A stretch of DNA of 64,000 bases from Trifolium pratense. Lineage: Eukaryota > Streptophyta > Magnoliopsida > Fabales > Fabaceae. The position numbers and the translations under genes were made by a program. Each line of letters starts with the position of its first letter. Position 1 is the first letter of the stretch. Below are positions 23,561 to 32,584 of this stretch, piece after piece. The stretch spans positions 6,036,001-6,100,000 of the forward strand of contig NC_060064.1 in assembly GCF_020283565.1 (NCBI RefSeq), written 5' to 3'. Under the pieces are notes generated by a model. It saw only the letters and a list, made by a program, of their open reading frames with translations. It was not told where the DNA came from and did not search any database.

Positions 23561-23618
23561 TCCCAAGATCATCTGCTTCATTTTTCAGAGAACCACAAGA
23601 ACATCGAACGCGCCAAAT

Positions 23619-24110
23619 TGCGATTTTAGGGTTTCAAAATCAACTCCATTAGAGCTTCTTCTTCAATTTTCGAGGTATTTTCGTTTTCCTTTCCAATGTC
23701 GTTGATTTCCTAAATGGATACCTTAATTGTTCTTTGAAGTAAATTGAAGAATTTTAAGATTTAACGTGTTTCCATTTGCGATTTTAGGGTTTCAAAATCA
23801 ACTCCATTAGAGCTTCTTCTTCAATTTTCGAGTTACTTTTGTTTTCCTTTCCAATGTCGTTGATTTCCTAAATGGATACCTTAATTGTTCTTTGAAGTAA
23901 ATTGAAGAATTTTAAGATTTAACGTGTTTCCATTTGCGATTTTAGGGTTTCAAAATCAACTCCATTAGAGCTTCTTCTTCAATTTTCGCTTACTTCCGTT
24001 TTCCAATGCACAAATCATTCCCTGTCGTTGATTTTTTTATAATTTTTTTCCTAAATGGATACCTTAATTGTTCTTTGAAGTAAATTGAAGAAGTAAATCG
24101 AAGAATCTTC
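23619..24110 (+). repeat. 158-bp tandem repeats derived from a gene 5' leader
   Basis: CGATTTTAGGGTTTCAAAA recurs at 23621, 23779 and 23937, an exact 158-bp period. Each unit contains TCAACTCCATTAGAGCTTC, TCAATTTTCG and CCTAAATGGATACC. The third copy carries extra sequence (CCAATGCACAAATCATTCC). A fourth copy of that third type lies at 25471-25700. The sequence reads like a leader exon plus start of intron. Confidence 0.85.
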
Positions 24111-24183
24111 AAGATTTAACGTGTTTACATCTTTCCTTTTTCGGTTACTTTTGTTGTTATGTTATGATGATTCCTTTTTCTAG

Positions 24184-24414
24184 ATGCCTGGAACAAGACA
24201 GAAAGAAGAGGTTGAGTTTGAAGAGATAGAGGTGTAGAAAGAAGTGGAAGAGGAAGAAGAGGAAGAGAATAAGCCCTCAGATGGTGAAGATGTGATGAGA
24301 GTGGAAGTTGAGGTTGAGAAAAAGAAACATGCTGAGCTTCTTGCACTTCCACCTCGTGGTTCAGAGGTCTACATTGGGGGAATTCCTCCTGAAGTTTCTG
24401 AAAAAGATTTAAAG
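24184..24414 (+). pseudogene. hnRNP Q/LIF2-like first-exon fragment
   Basis: An ATG directly follows a splice-acceptor-like TTTCTAG. The frame gives MPGTRQKEEVEFEEIEV, then a TAG at 24235-24237. In the same frame it continues KEVEEEEEEENKPSDGEDVMRVEVEVEKKKHAELLALPPRGSEVYIGGIPPEVSEKDLK and reaches a GTAAGA donor after 24414. VYIGGIP is the RNP2 strand of an RRM, and the acidic Glu-rich leader matches plant hnRNP Q/LIF2-type RNA-binding proteins. The stop and the absence of the remaining RRM exons make it a fragment. A start downstream of the stop (Met at VMRVEV) cannot be excluded. Confidence 0.7.
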
Positions 24415-24534
24415 GTAAGATAAATGAAATTCGTCTATGATTATGATTGTTTGCAATTATATGTCAATTTTTGAATAGTATATATAATTGAATGTGCTAT
24501 AATTTGGGATTTATTTTAAATGGCATAAAAGTTT

Positions 24535-24640
24535 TGTCACCGGAAACCAACTAAAGAGGCTGAGATTCGCGCAGTATTGTTATGGAGATGAGGTCATCGA
24601 GCGATTCAGAGATATGCAAAAAGATCATGAAACTGTAAAA
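24535..24640 (+). pseudogene. Unidentified exon-like fragment
   Basis: The sequence can be read as RLRFAQYCYGDEVIERFRDMQKDHET, which looks like real protein by composition. I do not recognise the family. It lies between the hnRNP-like and golgin-like pieces. Confidence 0.3.
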
Positions 24641-24687
24641 GTTTTGTGCATATCATTTTCGGAGTTTGAAATTCCTAATTATTATTA

Positions 24688-25183
24688 GGCTTAAATGCAG
24701 TTTTGACCCCTCAAGTTTCACAATTGCTTGATTTTGGCCCCCCACATTTCAATTGCTTGATTTTAACCCTCTAAGTTTCACAATTGCTTGATTTTAGCCC
24801 TCCAAGTTTCAATTGCTCGATTTTGGCCCTCCAAGTTTACCCCATTTTGCATTTGCTAGCCCCTCGTTGACTTTTTTACTATAAATTGCTTATGTGACAT
24901 TTTAAAAAAATTAAAAATATGTTTTAATTAAAAAATAATAATATTTGCTTTTATAAAAATGTATTAAAAATTGTTTTTTTAATAAAAAGTTTAATAATTA
25001 TTTTTTATTTAAAAAAAAGTTTACAAAGTTTTTAAAAAATAATTCATAAAATGTTTTTTTTACTTTTTTATATAACAAAATTATTTTACAAACTACATAT
25101 AATAAAAAAAATTATAATTTAGTTTTTAAAAAACAATTTGTAATTTATTTATTTATTTTAAAATACTTATTTAATTTTAAGCC
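24688..25183. mobile_element. Mutator-type MITE, 9-bp TSD
   Basis: The element starts GGCTTAAATGCAGTTTTGAC and ends TTTTAAGCC. The target duplication TTATTATTA is exact at 24679-24687 and 25184-25192. The left part has tandem CAATTGCTTGATTTT units. It sits between the fragments of the chimeric cluster. Confidence 0.78.
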
Positions 25184-25256
25184 TTATTATTATGTAATCA
25201 TATTTTATTAGAGAGACTATTGAAATTTGGTTTTTTTGGTTTTTGATACTTTACAG

Positions 25257-25337
25257 GAGAAAGAATACAAAGATGCTCTTGAAGCTTTTAATGAAAAGAA
25301 TAGGGAAAAAGTACAGCTACTTACTAAACTAATGGAG
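25257..25337 (+). pseudogene. RAB6-interacting golgin (DUF662)-like exon fragment
   Basis: An 81-bp block lies between TTTACAG and a GTTAGT donor. It encodes 27 residues, EKEYKDALEAFNEKNREKVQ followed by LLTKLME, with no shift. This matches the coiled-coil region of plant DUF662 proteins annotated as RAB6-interacting golgins. No other exon of that gene is visible nearby. The exon is preserved in frame but stands alone next to an hnRNP-type exon, so it is a captured or transduced piece. Confidence 0.65.
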
Positions 25338-25470
25338 GTTAGTCTCAAATTCCTAATTGTTTTTATGAATGATTTGAGTATGGCTTTGGTTCTGTTGTGA
25401 TAAAAATTGATTTCACAATGAGTTTGGTGAAATCACGGTGACATTGTTATTTTGCTCAAGCTAGTTTTTC

Positions 25471-25700
25471 CTAAATGGATACCTTAATTAATTGTTCTTT
25501 GAAGTAAATTGAAGAATTTTAAGATTTAACGTGTTTCTATTTGCGATTTTAGGGTTTCAAAATCAACTCCATTAGAGCTTCTTCTTCAATTTTCGCTTAC
25601 TTCTGTTTTCCAATGCACAAATCATTCTCTGTCGTTGATTTTTTTTATATTTTTTTTCCTAAATGGATACCTTAATTGTTCTTTGAAGTAAATTGAAGAA
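25471..25700 (+). repeat. Fourth, dispersed copy of the 158-bp unit
   Basis: It repeats CCTAAATGGATACCTTAATT, the CGATTTTAGGG leader (25544) and the CACAAATCATTC variant of the third tandem copy. It ends exactly where the large duplicated block begins, with a shared GTAAA at the joint. Confidence 0.75.
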
Positions 25701-26054
25701 GTAAAATCACTTAAATTCGCATGTTTTTACCTAAAGATTCAAAACACTTTTTTTGATCAATTTAAAAGATCAATTTTATCATATTAGTAATATACACAAT
25801 ATCATTATCTAAAGAGACACTTAATTTTTTATAATAGTATATGTTAATAATTATAAGAGTAACAATTAATAAAGGGACGAAGGAACAGAGAGAATACATT
25901 AAGAGTTAGAGAGATAATAATTTTTAGTACTCCTGTGGTCCCAATAATGTCTCATAAAAAGAATAGATAAAAAGAAGTGATAAACAAAACGAATAAGTAA
26001 TTATATTTTGATAAATAATATTGCAAAATTTTATGTGATTATTTAAATATAATT

Positions 26055-26137
26055 TATTTTTTTTGGTAGATAGATGAAATGACGTCCGACCTAGTAATTT
26101 CGACATTTCTGCCGGTTGAATCGGGATTTGTGGACAT
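26055..26137 (-). mobile_element. SINE with internal deletion, minus strand
   Basis: It shares GTCC..AAATCxxGxTTxAACxGxCAGAAATGxCGAAATTxCTAG with the SINE at 21699 but lacks the B-box part. An exact 13-bp repeat ATTTAAATATAAT lies on both sides. The matching copy in the duplicated block is at 45672-45752. Confidence 0.6.
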
Positions 26138-26587
26138 TTAAATATAATAAGTTATTTGATAAATAATAGATACATAAATATTGTCAAAAGATACAGAATA
26201 TAAAAGGGATTTTGTAAAAATAAAATAAAACAATAGTGGTTTAAATATACAATCACTTTGTATCTCAATCATATATACGGAGTAATATTCAATCTCACAT
26301 GACATGCATGATTCAAAAAGTCATATTTAATACGTGAAAAAAATGAGAGAAATATTATTTCTTTACAAGATATATTGATGTGCATATAGTTGTTGCTTTA
26401 TTTGTCATCAAAATATATGACTATAGTCATATTTAACTAATGAGAATGAGAGAAAATCAATTAAGTGTAAATTATGTAATATTTAAAATTTATTTTTAAT
26501 TCAAAATTAATAATATATTAATTTTATCATATTTTCTTTAATTAATATTTATAACACTTAATTGATTAAATAAGTCAAAAATATATA

Positions 26588-26712
26588 CTCCCTCCATCCC
26601 AAAATATAAGCAAAAATGAGTCAAAGAAACCTGATGTATTTGGTTAAGAATTTGGACCAAATACATTCACTTTTCTTGACCAACTTTTGCTTATATTTTG
26701 TGACGGAGGGAG
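26588..26712. mobile_element. Stowaway MITE, 125 bp
   Basis: The termini CTCCCTCCATCCCAAAATAT and ATATTTTGTGACGGAGGGAG are inverted, with TA duplications at 26586-26587 and 26713-26714. It is present only in copy A of the segmental duplication. Confidence 0.88.
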
Positions 26713-27871
26713 TATTATATATATTTTTTTTATAGCTATATGTTTATTTTAATATGAGGCAAATTCTACGAATTTACGAGTTGAATCTACGGTTCAATTC
26801 CACTTAGCCAAAGCTGAATTTACGCAAAAATTAGATTTTGACAACCTTGAATTCAACAACTAAAATTGCTCAAAAAAATCATTGACAACCAAAATAATGA
26901 ATTGCCAAAACTAGTGGCTAAAAATGAAATTCAACCAAGAAAAAAAGAGAGTGATGATAAAAGAACAGTGAAACCAAAGTTGATTTAAGTTGCGAGGAAC
27001 TTTGTCCTCTTTAAGTAAAATCTTGATTTTACGTTTTGTCATTGGATAAAATAGGTGTTGAATGACAAATATATCCTTTAGGAGTAGAATATCCTTCTAG
27101 CTCGTGATAGACTGATACGTGAGGTAAGACATATCACTCTCACAATATTCATCTGGATAACACATGTGAGGTAGGAGAGGCCTTGCGGACCATGCAAGAC
27201 TTGAACGACTGAGTGTGTTCGATTTTAATATGAATGTTCAGTCGAATGTCCAACTATGTTCGGAATAGTTAGTTGGGTGTTAAACTCTAACATGAATGGT
27301 CGCCGGTTGGCTAAGTGTTCAACATTGACACGAATGGTTGGCTCGATTAGGATGGTCATCTGAGCCTGGTTCCGGTTGAATCAGTCTTCAACCCACAAAC
27401 CCTGTAAAGGTGTAGGTATATTTGTCTACAACATAGGTGGGTTGTACCAGTCGAAGTCACAATTCAATGTAACTTCTAGTTAAGCTAAGTTCTAGACAAA
27501 ACAAAGTGCATGCTTGACAAATATTATTAGAATTCAATAATTTAAACTTTCATTAACTTCGTGATGTGAATAATACAATGAGTTCAATAGAAATCACGTT
27601 TTGAAGTCATTTCATAAGCTTATTATTAGCCACAACACTTTAGGCAAAGTGTGCATTCACAAGAATCTTTCAAATGCTAATGCAACTTCCCCAATAAAAA
27701 ATAATAATGGATTAAGTATGATTATGTTTGCCTTTCACACTCGGGTTAATGGAGTGTAACTATGTTAATCTTACTGCTATTGCAAGAGGTCAATTTCCAA
27801 TTATTACCAGTAGTACTCTATACATAACTTTGATGAGCCAGGTCAACCTCTAGTACAACGTCTATATTTTT

Positions 27872-28020
27872 TTGGGTAAAGCAAAGTTATTCTCCATGTG
27901 TAACTGCGAAGACTAAACTCCAGGTGTTTTTTTATACACATCGACTGAAAATTGAATCCAGAACCAAATGGTTAAGGAGTTCAAGTACCTACCACTTGTG
28001 TCAACACTAGGTTGGTAGTA
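27872..28020 (-). mobile_element. SINE, minus strand (copy A)
   Basis: On the minus strand it has an A-box-like TAGTGTTGACACAAGTGG, a degenerate B-box GGTTCTGGATTCAAT and a poly(A) end (plus-strand T run at 27865-27873). Similar flanks (TAGTACAA, ATATTTTTT) appear on both sides. The duplicate is at 47141-47287. Confidence 0.6.
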
Positions 28021-28919
28021 CAATATTTTTTGAAAGAGTATTTGATATGCATGTTAATTAAGATATAATCTCATCGTGAAAAAGTAGAAGATGAAATCGA
28101 CATGAAAAAGAAGAAAAGAGATGGGTGGGTAAGGTTAATGAGCCATCTATTTTGACATAGTCTAACTCTAACTTACACTGTTTTTTAGATAAATTATTAT
28201 TAGAGGAAAAAGTAAGATACACTTTCCCTTTAACTCATTTACTTTGTGAAAAAAAAAATTATTTTCTAAAATTTTTTGTTAGTTTTATTTGTTAACAATG
28301 AAAAAGGAGACTCTTGAAATGAACGTATAATTGTCTTAATATTTTCATAACCAATGGAAATGTTAAAAGAGCTATTTCTATTATCTCTTGAAATGCAATA
28401 TCACCGGTTAACATTTTTTCCTTCTCTCCATCACAATGACTCAAAAGTCTTTACTTCAGAGTTAAACTCTAGATTATAGAACCCTTTTCGCTTGAGAACT
28501 AGAGGGTAACACCAAAAGTCTTTTTTCTTCTTGTTAACGAGCAAAATTAACACGTGTTTTAGGAAAGGAAAATAGAAAAACCATGGCAACCTGCTCAACT
28601 CCTAAAATTACAAATCATCAATTCTTAATTTCTATTTATTTATTTATTTATTTTTCTATTGAGCTAGTGGCCAACATATACTCAACACACAAGAGAAGGA
28701 GAAAGTGTGGAGACTCAAATTTTAGTGCTTATTGCTTCTGTATGTTGTTTTGTTGGGTTTTAGACTTCTTTTTTTCTTTTTCTTTTTTGTAATAAACTCA
28801 TTATTATTTTTGTTTTGATCTAGTTCTGTTGGGATATGCTTTATTTGTAATGGGCATTTGTTAGTAAGTTTTCATGGCAATGACATCAAAAAACATGTTA
28901 CAAGTCAATATGTTGTTTC

Positions 28920-29089
28920 TGATAATAATATTATTAGGGCTTTAAGTATTGGACTTTATATGTTAGTAGTCTAGTAGTCCATTAGGAATTATTATAAATT
29001 GTCTTGTAATCCTTATTTTGTTAAGTAACGCAATTCTGATATTATTGAAACCCTAACCGTCACTTTGTGTTTCTCTCTGAACTTTAACA
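28920..29089 (+). repeat. 5' LTR
   Basis: This is 170 bp and matches the 3' LTR except for a missing TTAG near its start and a handful of substitutions. It ends in TTTAACA just before the primer-binding site. Confidence 0.9.
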
Positions 29090-29196
29090 TGGTATCTAGA
29101 GCAAGGTTCGATCCGCCTTGAACTATGTGTTGCTTCCACGGCTTGTGTTCCCAGATTGCAATCTGGGAATAGTCACAATCTGAATATCTGAATCCG

Positions 29197-29679
29197 GTGA
29201 GGGAATACTCACATCTGAATCCAGTGAGGGAATACTCACAATCTATCTGGTGAGCGAAAGCTCGCAATCTATCTGTCTGGTGAGCGAAAGCTCGCAATCT
29301 GTCTGGTGAGCGAAAGCTCGCAATTTGTCTGGTGAGCGAAAGCTCATAGTCACAATCTGAATATCTGAATCCGGTGAGGGAATACTCACAATCTGTCTGG
29401 TGAGCGAAAGCTCGCAATCTGTCTGTCTGGTGAGCGAAAGCTCGTAATCTGTCTGGTGAGCGAAAGCTCGCAATCTGTCTGGTGAGGGAATACTCACAAT
29501 CTGAATATCTGAATCCGGTGAGGGAATACTCACAATCTGAATATCTGAATCAGGTGAGGGAATACTCACAATCTGTCTGGTGAGGGAATACTCACAATCT
29601 GAATCCGGTGAGGGAATACTCACAATTTGAATCTGGTGAGGGAATACTCACAATCTGAATCCGGTGAGGGAATACTGTC
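29197..29679 (+). repeat. Array of about 17 short hairpins in the retroelement leader
   Basis: Units of 16 bp recur at 29197, 29224, 29250, 29280, 29306, 29332, 29374, 29400, 29430, 29456, 29482, 29518, 29554, 29580, 29608, 29636 and 29664 (last one truncated). Type A is GTGAGCGAAAGCTCGC: six base pairs (one U-G) closed by a GAAA tetraloop. Type B is GTGAGGGAATACTCAC: five base pairs around a larger loop. Linkers are 10, 12, 14 or 20 bases, mostly AATCTGTCTG or AATCTGAATCCG. The variable position near the stem end (G or A opposite T) keeps pairing in both types. Confidence 0.85.
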
Positions 29680-29945
29680 TGAAACTGAAACTACTCTGAA
29701 ACTCTGAAGCATGAAATCCGAAATCCGAAGCTGAAATCTAAAGCCGAAATCCGAAATCTAAAGCTATTAGTTAATTTAGTTTATTTTCAGGGTTGATATT
29801 GTGACAAGCTCAAAGCTTAGTAAGCTTTAGCTTGAGGGGTAGTATTAGAAGGAAAAAAAATTAGTTAGAGTTAGTATGATTTTTTGTTTCTTGTCTGACA
29901 AACTCTCGATGATTATTGTTAATGCATCGTGAGTTTGAGGGGAAG

Positions 29946-30119
29946 TGTTAGATAATAATATTATTAGGGCTTTAAGTATTGGGCTTTATATGTTAGTAGT
30001 CTAGTAGTCCATTAGGAATTATTATAAATTGTCTTGTAATCCTTATTTTGTTAAGTAATGCAATTCTGATATTATTAAAACACAAACCGTCACTTTGTGT
30101 TTCTCTCTTAACTTTAACA
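29946..30119 (+). repeat. 3' LTR
   Basis: This is 174 bp, begins TGTTAGATAATAATATT right after the purine tract, and ends CTTTAACA followed by the GTTTC target repeat. Confidence 0.9.
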
Positions 30120-30619
30120 GTTTCCATGTGATGATGGAGGAAGTGCTAAATGCTAATGGTAGCTATGGTAGTACTGCTGCCATCTTCCCCGGTGGCATGT
30201 TGAGGAGAGTAAAAATTTGATTGGTATTTGGAAGAAATAGGGAGTGAGATGCAGAAATGTTTCACAGCCTATAGTTACCGATTGAGAACAGCCGTGGTTG
30301 CATCTTCTACGAGATTGAGTACACTCCACTCCTGGGAGGACTTTGCTGAAAAAATTTAAAGAGTGTGTGTAAATGGTGTATCGGTAGACCAATAGAAAGT
30401 AGTCTAGCGTATTATTTCTCTTAACTTTTTTCCCAATTAGTTACTTTCTGGTTTCCCCTTCCCAGATATTTCCACATACTTTGGTGTAAGACCAGTCTCA
30501 TTCAGATTCAGCTATGCATCAGTAAATTCTTTGGAGAAAAAGTAATTTCCATATAACGCCACACTTTCACAATGCTAGACTTACACGCACATTAATTTTT
30601 CAATATGCCAACAAACCAA

Positions 30620-30780
30620 CATCACATTAGCGTGGAATTGAACTCATATCCCTTAAGCAAGGTATCAAGTTCGAGTCTTGTGAATGAAAAAATGTGGTTA
30701 GGAGGCGAGACCCCCACTAAAAGTGGTCATCCGGGTTCTTTGGCGGAAATTAGTCATACTTCGCACCATTAACATGGTTA
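30620..30780 (+). repeat. SINE-like dispersed repeat (copy A)
   Basis: It contains a B-box-like GGTATCAAGTTCGAGTCTTG and a GAGGCGAGACCCCCACTAAA tail block, a pattern I associate with legume SINE-like repeats. The equivalent in copy B is 48680-48838. The ends are not resolved. Confidence 0.45.
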
Positions 30781-31108
30781 CCAACAAAAAATATATATAT
30801 TTACTTGCACAGTTGCACATTATTTCCAAACTCTACATGCACAAACACATCTGTCTACATACATATATAAATATTAATATTCGGTACAAAACCTATTTAC
30901 AAAAAAGACGCATCAATGATGAGTACACAATATCTTGTATTGGAGTCTGATCATTGGTAATGAGCAGGTAACATTTGCAACTTATAGTGAAATGATGAAA
31001 ATTCAGAAGTACCTCAACACTGTATATTGGCAAATATTGGTCCTACTTATTTTTCCACTCCACCTCCAATGCAATCTCATTAAGGCGTTGGAATGGAAGA
31101 GAAAATGG

Positions 31109-31514
31109 TCGATTGTCAAAATTACTAGTAAAAAAAAATAATAATAAAATTTATTAATGGTTGTTATGCCCTGTATGATTTTTATCATATTCGATATTTG
31201 AATATGAGTTAAGTTGGTTTATCTTTGCTCCAATAAGTTTCAAATTAATATAAATGTCAAATTCGATAATACAGTAGTTTTTTGGTAAGAGATAATGAAG
31301 TAGTTTATCCAACTCAGAATCCTCCAATGAGATTTATAATATAAATAAAAACTTATGTTTCAACATCGATTGTTTTTCATGGTCAATTATATGTTGTCAT
31401 TTCCATAGTTATTTTGAAGAATGAGTTAAAGATATTGCTAATCAATGTTAATGAAGAAAATACCAAAGTAACTTCAAATGTGATGTATAAATAAGTTTTT
31501 TAAATGTATAAACA
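31109..31514. other. Unique DNA beyond the duplication edge
   Basis: AT-rich with no gene seen. Confidence 0.35.
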
Positions 31515-31950
31515 TCTATCTATATCTATATATATAATTCCTAGATAGTTGTGCAACCACTAATCTAACCCTAATCCACGTCAGCCATTTATATCCAATT
31601 AAATCACTCAATAATGTCACATCACTTCTACTTACATCATTGTCATCTCTATACATTTTTTCATATGCCTACATTTATATACCTATGACTTTTCATTATA
31701 CACTCACTCAACTAATAATAATAGTTTTTACTAAATTATACGCACTAATTAATCTTTTATACTATATATTGAATTATAGTGCCCAATTAAGAATCAAATG
31801 CACAGTGTATGAGTATGACCACAAACCGTTTTCATAATGACATGACAATTTATGGATTACCAACTTATTTTGGTAGATGTTATAGGATCCATTGTAATCT
31901 TTTCGAAATGTATAAACACATCTTTAATATCTATCTTATATTTACATCAC

Positions 31951-31984
<34 letters not shown>

Positions 31985-31988
31985 GTTA

Positions 31989-32035
<47 letters not shown>

Positions 32036-32145
32036 TTGTTGTTGATGTTATTATTATAATTTTCATAATATTTATTGTTTCAATTTATACGAATGATTTT
32101 TCAACATTATAATATAAAATATCGCATGCACGGGTGTGGGACTAG
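31515..32145 (+). mobile_element. Small non-autonomous Helitron, 631 bp
   Basis: The 5' end is TCTATCTATATCTATATATA after an A (31514). The 3' end is GGGACTAG before a T (32146), preceded by a degenerate CATGCACGGGTGTG in place of a clean hairpin. The interior has CCACGTCAGCCATTTATATC. It contains a (TTA)n microsatellite at about 31944-32036. The eroded hairpin lowers confidence. Confidence 0.55.
31944..32036. repeat. (TTA)n microsatellite
   Basis: About 30 TTA units with a few TTG interruptions. It creates spurious poly-Leu and poly-Tyr reading frames and lies inside the small Helitron. Confidence 0.95.
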
Positions 32146-32584
32146 TTATTAAGAGAACCCAAAAATTGTAAACAAGATTTGAATTAATTTACAAAGAGTT
32201 GGACTGGCTGTTCATATAAAACCGGTGCTCTGATTGTTTATCTCTTGAAGCATATAGTATATTGCTATCAACTGAGACTAAGGGTGTGAATCTGATCAGT
32301 ACATGTGTCTAATACATATTTGTATATTACTATCAGATGAGACTAATGTTCTTTCATTAGATTAGATATAGTCAACTTATCTAACCCATCATAAGTCAGT
32401 TAATAACAAAAGTCTAATCTAATGTTATTGATATGTGAATATGGAATGGGACAGCATTGCCACTAATCTACTAGTATAAGGTAAAATATTTATGTGAATG
32501 GGAAAGGACATACATAATATGGGACATGATAAGGGAATGATCAGTTCTAAATTAATTTCCAAAGAAGAGAAAAATTATAATGAA
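32146..32584. other. Intergenic DNA between the Helitron and the tandem duplication
   Basis: No gene or repeat end is recognised. Confidence 0.3.

Larger units (their letters stand above)
28920..30119 (+). mobile_element. TRIM-like non-autonomous LTR retrotransposon, 1.2 kb
   Basis: The LTRs are at 28920-29089 and 29946-30119, starting TG and ending ACTTTAACA. A 5-bp target repeat GTTTC lies at 28915-28919 and 30120-30124. Directly after the 5' LTR is TGGTATCTAGAGC, close to the initiator-Met tRNA primer-binding site TGGTATCAGAGC. Before the 3' LTR is the purine tract GAGGGGAAG. No gag or pol is present; the internal part is mainly a hairpin array. The second copy of the segmental duplication (48180-48188) shows the uninterrupted target. 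The LTRs differ at only a few bases plus a 4-bp indel, so the insertion is fairly recent. Confidence 0.92.
25701..31108. repeat. Segmental duplication, copy A
   Basis: This block is highly similar, over most of its length, to 44877-49167 in the same orientation. Differences are indels: copy A has the TRIM-like element (28920-30119) and a segment with a Stowaway MITE (about 26140-26850). Copy B has a MITE pair and about 300 bp of unrelated sequence (45770-46075). The right edge falls inside the last exon of the SOUL gene: copy A carries 66 of its 75 bases (31043-31108), with one CGT-to-CTT change, then diverges. Confidence 0.88.

Noticed and set aside
29013..29623. Two overlapping minus-strand open frames of 126 and 134 residues with repeated LRAFAHQTD/CEYSLTGF peptides
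   Set aside because: They are by-products of the hairpin minisatellite in the retroelement. They lie antisense to the element and have no conserved domain.
29197..29679. CRISPR-like look of the repeat array
   Set aside because: The host is a plant, the linkers are themselves repetitive rather than unique, and the array sits inside an LTR element.
31124..31129. CTAGT as a Helitron 3' end for the chimeric/duplicated block
   Set aside because: No hairpin lies upstream and no matching 5' end was found near 23500, so there is no support for a Helitron enclosing the block.
31809..32112. Open frames with long poly-Leu or poly-Tyr runs
   Set aside because: Created by the (TTA)n microsatellite; no flanking coding signal.
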